A DNA stretch of 64,000 nt, taken from contig CM020505.1 of the NCBI GenBank assembly GCA_009823395.1, positions 6,565,629 to 6,629,628 on the forward strand. The letters run 5' to 3'. The DNA comes from Thamnaconus septentrionalis (Eukaryota; Chordata; Actinopteri; Tetraodontiformes; Monacanthidae). The position numbers and the translations under genes are program-made. The notes beneath the pieces are model-generated. The model saw only the letters and a list, made by a program, of their open reading frames with translations. It did no database searches and was not told where the DNA came from. Shown piece after piece: positions 58,801-64,000 of this stretch; within the stretch, counting starts at the first letter, position 1, and every line of letters begins with the position of its first letter.

Positions 58801-61564
58801 AAACTTGGCATGAGCATGTATGGCTTTGAGTGACTTCACTGCATTGCTTGAATGAGAAATTCTTTGGTGGCCATGTCAGCCGCCTAATACTAGTCTAAAA
58901 GACAATATCAACCACTGACCTAAGTGAATACTGAATACAAAAAAGAAGGCAAAAGGCACTCTGGCTGAACTGTCACTTGGTCATAAAAGTGGATAGAAAT
59001 GTTTTTTTTGTTTTTTTTTACCAATTAAGACACACCTGACTGCTTTATTGGGCGGAATGTTCAATCTCAGTGATTTTGAGCGTGGTGGACATGGTTGCTG
59101 GTATGAGCATTTCATGAACTAGTCTACTGGGATTTTCACACAAAGCCATGCCCAGGGTTTTCAGAGAATGGTCCCAAAAACAAAGAAAAAATCCAGAGGG
59201 TAGCAATAATGGTAGCAATAGTTCTCTCTAGGTGTACCTAAATGGTACAGTGGCCAATGAACGTCTCGAGGTAATCTGGGTCGGACTATTGCACTAATGC
59301 ACTAATGCAAAAGTAGCATCTAAATTCTATTCTATCCCTCTATTCATTGGCCTATTTTGACATCTTACCTATATTTTACATGTCTGATAGAAAAAAGGAC
59401 AACTCAGAACTTTTGAATGCTGGAATCCAAAGCACATGCTGTGCTTTTGGTGACTCCAAATCACATGAAGAGAGTCAACGGAGCAGATGCAGTGAATCTG
59501 TGTATTCCTTTAGATTAACTTTTCAGTTCAACTCAATTAGGAGTGTGTCTTTCTTGTCACAGATACCCCTTCTTTCCGACAAGTCTGCTGCGATTTGAGG
59601 CTCAAATTAAAGTAAAATGGGTGATAGCCCTGCTGTTTTGGCAGGAAACTATGGCTTACCCTTCCAGTGGGTCGTTGCTGTGTATTGAAGCTCCGTCCAT
59701 GACATCCACCCCTTTCCCAACACTCCTCACGCTGCGGACTGAGGCTGCCCGGTTGAGAGAGCCTTGGTATTGCCCAGTTCCCACCCCGTGGTTAACCCGA
59801 CAGACATTCTGCTGCCACTGTGTCCCAAAGCCATCCCCTGCCATTGGGACCCCTCTACTCGTCCCCACCCAGCCCTCCTGGCCAAAAGTGGAACCCTGCT
59901 GCTGGTAGTGCTGCTGCCGGTTGGTAATACGGCTGATGGTACGGTGGGACGGGCCTTTGTAGATGTACTGGTTTGGCACTTCCTCTTCCTGCCAATACGA
60001 TCTATCCTGGGCCAGTGTCCCACTTAAGCTGCGCCTCAGAGTGCCAGGGGGAGGCACTGGGATGGTGAGGAAGGTCTTCTCCTGAGGAGCTGACACAGGA
60101 GGTGTGATCGCCTCCTGGTCTGCCTGACACAGTGACTTGGAGCGTCTGGTTCTATTGTGTGTCTGGAAGGTTTGGAAGCTGCTCTGGACCGAGATGGCTC
60201 CTCTCTGCCTGGCCCTTTGCGAGGTCTCCACAGCCGACTGAGAGGAGAATCCAGAGGAGTAAAGAGGCACAGTAGGCACCTGCAGGGAGGGCATGTAATA
60301 AAAGTTTACACACAGCAAGGGGTCAGGCCTGTATTGGTCAGCAAATGGGATATTAACTTTTATTGAAGAGGAGCTCCTGCCTGCACGAAGAAATGATATT
60401 GTGTTTTTTTCCACAACAGATTCATAACGAAGACAGCCAAAGGCTAGTGAAACTGGAAAGCAGGTCTTTTTTTTCACCCCTTGATTAATATCTGGAAGCT
60501 GGAGGAAGCTCGCTGCTGCCTTTTCATTGTGAGAGCAGCCAGTTTACAGTTACAGGCGCACATCCTGTTTATTTTTCTTCCTTGGTCTTTATATTGTTCT
60601 GAGTCTGGATCAACATGTGGCTGATTAGACCAGAAAGGAAATATTATTCACTCATGCTTCTTGTTCAGTCCTTCCGGTGTGTCTCTGTCAGTTTGTAGGA
60701 GTTTGACCACTTCCTGACAAAGAGGTTTCCAATTAAAGAAGGAAAATCAAATTTCATTTTAGACCATGGTATTTGTGTCATGTAATTAATTCAATAGGTT
60801 AGACTAGGACTCTAATTTTAATATTAATGTTTTTCAGTCACGGCTACATTTTAGGTTTTAGTTAATTAAAATGATTTACAATTGGATTATGATTGGGCTT
60901 GTTTAGAAAATGTGCTTGTGTGCACTTTGTAAATCTAAGTTTATGCAAATGCTTTACCTAAAATCAAACAAGTTTTAAAGTTAAAAATGGACAAAATCAA
61001 CACCTAAAACTCATTACTGAACAACTTTCAATATTTGGTGGTACAAGCACATTTCCTTTTGCAACAAAAAAAGTCTTTTTTTTCACTTCCCATCCATTCA
61101 AGAACCTTCAATTCGCAGATTTATTCCTGACAGTGTAATGGTAAGAGCTCTGAAAGAGCCTTTAGAAAGCCTTGGCTTGGGGGCATAAAGAGGGACTTTG
61201 GATGAAAGTCATGAGAACTGTGCAACTCAACAAAGAGAACCATCAAACTAACTTACAGCCTTACAGCTGAGAGACGGCAGTAAATTCTCACAATCTCAGC
61301 CTAAGGCCCTATTTGCACTGTATAAAATACCAACACAACATTATTCTGGTAGTTTTCTGGTCAGGAATTTAAGCAAATTGTCACTTTTCATCACACTGCA
61401 CATGCTCCTTTTAATCCAACATCAAACCCAAAGTGCACAAACATGTCTGCACACTGAGTGACTGCATCTACTCACAGCCATGATCCGGCTGGGGGTGTTT
61501 ATCATCGACCTGGAGCTGAAGCCATGGCTGTGGTTGTAGTGCCTTGTCTCCGGATAGCTGTAGT
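49450..61564 (-). CDS. pkp3: Plakophilin-3, partial (5' exons beyond the window), 11 exons visible
   Basis: Armadillo-repeat protein of the desmosomal plaque that also enters the nucleus and binds RNA-associated proteins. Visible exons in transcript order: 61564-61476, 60279-59660, 58530-58407, 58252-58048, 57912-57753, 57290-57182, 56646-56482, 51800-51621, 50830-50677, 50557-50362, 49546-49450. The phases join without a break to about 700 codons (human PKP3 is 797 aa). The 620-bp exon is Ser/Arg-rich head domain and includes LRRSLSGT, a possible phospho-site. The arm region starts [11 protein letters not shown] and includes [52 protein letters not shown] and ALNNLV. These match PKP3 better than PKP1. 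The last exon ends [14 protein letters not shown] by reading across a donor-like GTGAGA, so the tail is uncertain. Which teleost paralogue (a or b) is unknown. Confidence 0.9.
49860..50329. mobile_element. hAT-like element (GTGTCAAACT ends), uninterrupted copy
   Basis: Ends are AGGCGTGTCAAACTAAAATA and CCAGAGTTTGACACCTG, in inverted orientation. The interior matches, in reverse complement, both halves of the split element at 11909-14679. It lies in the last pkp3 intron. A clear target duplication was not seen. Confidence 0.75.
51280..51566. mobile_element. Probable Tc1-like MITE, one terminus seen
   Basis: The sequence CCGAACTTTTGAATGGTAGT ending at about 51566 matches the terminal repeat common in fish Tc1-like MITEs. 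The opposite end was not found, so the left boundary is approximate. It lies in a pkp3 intron. Confidence 0.4.
51900..51965. repeat. Fragment of a common teleost dispersed repeat
   Basis: CAGGTGGCCAGTCCATTGCA followed by GGGCTGACATAGGGACAAAC resembles part of the same dispersed family seen at 55430-55690 (which has CGCCAGTTTATTGCAAGG at this position). Only a short fragment is left, next to the AT-rich tract. Confidence 0.45.
51965..52330. repeat. ATAT/ATAC-rich simple-sequence region
   Basis: About 365 bp made almost entirely of ATATAT, ACACAC and ATATACAT variants. Open frames rich in Tyr and Ile across it are compositional. Confidence 0.9.
52369..52681. mobile_element. hAT-like element (GGGCAAACT family, copy 4)
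   Basis: The left end is CAGGCATGGGCAAACTACGG and the right end is AAAAAGTTTGCCCACCCATG. The flanks (AATCTACC, CTCCAGAA) do not form a clear target duplication. It lies in a pkp3 intron. Confidence 0.7.
53284..53617. mobile_element. Tc1/mariner-like MITE, 334 bp
   Basis: The left end ACACTATCAGTAAAAAGTTT continues GGACA. The right end TGTCCAAACTTTTGACTGGT continues AGTGT. Together they form about 25-bp imperfect inverted repeats typical of fish Tc1-like MITEs. The AT-rich core has no coding capacity. Confidence 0.7.
54290..54557. mobile_element. GAGACC-rich short element with terminal inverted repeats
   Basis: It begins CAGTGTTGGAGTCAAGACC and ends GTCGAGTACTACAACAACAC. The ends are inverted versions of one another, allowing a short insertion. 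The interior is degenerate GAGACCAAGAC-type repeats. It resembles a family widespread in teleosts. Confidence 0.6.
54876..55203. mobile_element. CAGAGGTGGG-type hAT-like MITE, left end truncated
   Basis: The right end reads TACTAAAGTACCTCCCACCT followed by CTG, the inverted CAGAGGTGGG terminus of a very common fish element. The interior has the typical ACTTGAGTAAAAGTA and AGTACTTA-like blocks. The left terminus is missing. Confidence 0.65.
55430..55690. repeat. Common teleost dispersed repeat (TTTTTGGACTGTGG family)
   Basis: Landmarks are CGCCAGTTTATTGCAAGG, GCCCATTTGGAGTTACCAAT, CATGTTTTTGGACTGTGGTA and GGAGAACATGTAAACTCCAG, in the order seen in a repeat very abundant in teleost genomes. 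The class was not assigned. Confidence 0.6.
55700..55862. repeat. (TTC)n and (GATA)n tracts
   Basis: About 100 bp of TTC with short interruptions (an A-rich Glu/Lys tract on the other strand) is followed by (GATA)n to 55862. The long frames here are low-complexity artefacts. Confidence 0.95.
55824..55910 (-). mobile_element. LINE 3' tail remnant, minus orientation
   Basis: On the minus strand CCCAATTTGGGATCAATAAA runs into GTACATCTATCTATC, the tail structure of L2/Rex-like fish LINEs ending in a tetranucleotide repeat. No coding part is adjacent. Confidence 0.45.
57518..57533. repeat. Fragment of GGGCAAACT hAT family
   Basis: CAGGCATGGGCAAACT, the 16-bp terminus only, in a pkp3 intron. Confidence 0.4.
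59015..59265. repeat. Dispersed repeat ending AGGTGTACCTAAATGG
   Basis: The right side, TAGGTGTACCTAAATGGTAC and then AGTGGCCAATGA, matches the inverted terminus of a fish element with consensus near TCACTGGCCACTTTATTAGG. The left side (CTGACTGCTTTATTGGGCGG) is a diverged form of the opposite terminus. Non-coding, in the pkp3 intron before the head exon. Confidence 0.45.
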
Positions 61565-64000
61565 CTGGATGAGGAAAAAAAAGATAAAATGTTAAGCTTA
61601 CCGGTATCCCATGCAGTCAAAATGTACAAATTAAACAATATGTAACAGGTGATGATTTGGCTACTTGGCTTCCAGAAAAACTTGGATTCAAGAGCTCTCA
61701 TGTCAAATATTAACTACAGGTGCTGTGAGCCCATTGTGTAACACAAGAAATCAATCGTTAATATGATGTCTGTAAAAGTAGATGGGTTAACCAATTCTAA
61801 ATTTTAAATCATTGAAGGAACTTCAGATTATTTAATGAAAAAAATATGTGAAAGGTCTCATTTTTCTTATCACCAATTATGGCTGATGATTATTAACGTT
61901 TTCCAATTGGATATTGAGTGGCTATTGGCTTTAGTGTGTTGTAGTCACAAACTAAGCACTCTGGCTTCACCTCCTGATAGCTTCCAAATTGACTCTGGTT
62001 CTAAAAGACTCCTTATATAAGTGATGACAGTTCTTGGGAACAGAGAAAGAAGAAAATGAAGAAAAAGAGAGTTGGCTCTTAAGGCATTGACCCAGCCTGC
62101 TCTGTGTATCCCGACAATACTCCCATCCCCCACCCCACCTCACTCCACACAACACAAGGAATTTTGTGTTGGCCTGGCTCCAGGTACGACAGAAGACCCT
62201 CAGTAGCCCTCTTCCTGTGTCATTAGAGGTCAGAACACTGGTGGCGTAAGAGGCTACTACTAACAGGATACTTGTATACTGCCATGCTGTTCAGTCTCAC
62301 TGGTGTGTGTCCTGATTTACTGTACATAAAGTCATGAAGAAATTATGGAAAGTGAAGCTACGAAAAAAATGACATTAGTTTTGTTGAGCTTAATGGCAGT
62401 TTGCAAGTTAAGAATGTCTTACGGGTATGTTCAATTGGCTAAATGTGACATCATTTTAGCCACTTGAGTCAACCAACTGGCTCTCTGCCCATCCTAAGCA
62501 CTCTGCATTGTGCCGATCCTCCACGTACCAAACACAGATATACCAAAGCGTCGCCATTTTTGTGGACAATGCCAAATGGAAAAATATAAATAAATTTATA
62601 GCATTTTAGCAGGTTTGTGTTATTAATAGCATTGAGCAGTGTATGTTTGCAACCAAGTCGTGTTTATTGACAAGGCTTTGTGAGGCAACTACAACAAACA
62701 AAGTGATTGTGCACTCAGCACAGCCAGCAAACAAGGAAGAGAACAGGACACATGGAGGGCTTGCGACATTTCCCGCTAAATGTCTGGAAAAACAATGTGT
62801 GCTAATCCAGCTGTTAGTTGCCAAGTTAATTCAGCCTGGACCATCTGACATACCACAACCATCCTGATAGGCGTACGGCAAGAGGTATTAAGCCAAAATA
62901 ACGTCTTGGACAACATTGGTAGTTCACTGAAGTGTAAAGGAAAAAATAAGACATGAAGATGTACAATAGATTGCACAGTGTTGCACCATTGTCAGTGGCA
63001 GACAGAGGTGAAGAAATGGGGTTGGGGTGTGGCTTGTAGTAAAAGTCCAGCAGGACGGAAGGAAGGAGGGAGGAGCGAGGCTGCATGCCTGAGTGGAAGC
63101 ATCACCAGGGTGTAGAGGTTACAGAAGGTATGCTGGTACACGACCACCACAGTGCACTGCATGTAACCACTGCCTTTAATCGATATGTGTGTTTCACTGT
63201 TGTCTGTGTCTATTGACATACCCACTGTTTACTCCTTTGCAAAGTTAGAACCAGACCACTCAAGGTCATGGTTGGAATGAGATCAAAAGAAGAAATTCAT
63301 GCAATTAATTTAAAACAAGAAACCTTTCACAGATTTAGAAATTAACCAACACTTGTTTATTCAGCTAGTTTCCGGAGTTTTGTTCACTATTATTTAGTAA
63401 GGTATTTGCTCCAACTCCCATATTGACCATAGCTTTGTAGGCAATTAGGGAAACAATATTTAGTCCCTTCATTGACTAAATGCAACATAACTACTGTGTG
63501 ATTGTTTTTTTGGGGCCGGTCTAAAATTTCTTTTTGGCTGTAAAAAGTTTGACCCCTGAGCATCTTCATGAACATCTGGCAAGGAGTGGCAGCAAGTTTT
63601 TCAGGTAAACACAAAAACTGCAACCCATTTTATGTTTGGACTATCTTTTTTGATAACACTTGGTAAATTTACCCTTCAGGTACATTGCTGAAAAAGACTG
63701 TAGAACGTAGATCATGTTTAACCCTGTTTCTTCTGATCAAAACACGTGCCAGCGTAGAATCACTCCTGCCATTATCTTGGACTCACACGTAGACCTTTGA
63801 CCTTAGTTATAAGGAGAGTTACTGTCTTTGCCCCCATATGAGGAATTTGTTCCCTGTTTTTCACATCAGAGTCTGAGGTTCCACAGAGTCGTTAATAAAA
63901 CAAATTAGCTGTTTCCCCTGCATCCAACTTGCTAAGTTTCAGTACCTCTGAGAGTAGCGTGTGATTTTGTCTTGACCGTCACTACAGCTTTATTTCAATC
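61565..64000. other. Probable 5' intron of pkp3, no exon recognised
   Basis: The exon at 61564 starts in mid-frame (first two bases complete a codon), so at least one more coding exon lies upstream in transcript direction. No segment up to 64000 encodes a recognisable plakophilin N-terminus, so it is expected outside the window. Confidence 0.6.

Noticed and set aside
60280..60477. Open frame continuing 66 codons upstream of the large pkp3 head exon
   Set aside because: A good acceptor (CCCTGCAG) sits at 60280 and the preceding exon (61564-61476) joins it in phase, so the upstream frame is intron read-through.

Overview
This window is vertebrate nuclear DNA, almost certainly from a ray-finned (teleost) fish. 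The evidence is split genes with GT-AG introns, proteins close to their human counterparts, abundant CA/TG/GA microsatellites, and many short repeats of types common in fish (hAT-like and Tc1-like MITEs, LINE 3' tails). Nothing prokaryotic, viral or plasmid-like was seen. The species cannot be fixed from the sequence.

Five protein-coding genes were reconstructed exon by exon, all on the minus strand. In coordinate order they are mtfmt (4227-7192, 9 exons, 367 aa, mitochondrial methionyl-tRNA formyltransferase), gpt2 (9014-20883, 11 exons, mitochondrial-type alanine aminotransferase), c16orf87 (22814-26622, 4 exons, 154 aa, UPF0547 zinc-ribbon protein), vps35 (33105-42616, 17 exons, 797 aa, retromer core) and pkp3 (49450 to beyond 61564, 11 coding exons visible, 5' end outside the window, plakophilin-3, desmosomal armadillo protein). 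The genes act in unrelated processes. The gpt2 - c16orf87 - vps35 order recalls human 16q11.2, but MYLK3 and ORC6, which sit between C16orf87 and VPS35 in human, were not found here.

The most striking structural feature is a pair of independent head-to-tail tandem duplications of about 3.1 kb each. One (15334-18380 / 18381-21464) duplicates gpt2 exons 1-4. The other (26047-29238 / 29239-32425) duplicates c16orf87 exon 1 with its promoter. In each pair the copies abut with no bases between them and differ mainly by homopolymer-type indels. For gpt2, exon 1 is in frame only in the distal copy and exons 3-4 only in the proximal copy. This pattern could be recent duplication, but it looks at least as much like an unmerged-haplotype or consensus error in the assembly.

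The other notable structure is a nested transposon in gpt2 intron 6. A hAT-like element with a perfect 8-bp target duplication (TTTAAAAC) was invaded by a roughly 2.4-kb element that has subterminal inverted repeats, three separate tandem arrays and a hairpin, resembling a Helentron-associated (HINE/DINE-like) element. The remaining intergenic sequence (1-4200, 7540-9000, 43000-49300, 61565-64000) holds repeats, simple-sequence tracts and no gene that could be recognised.
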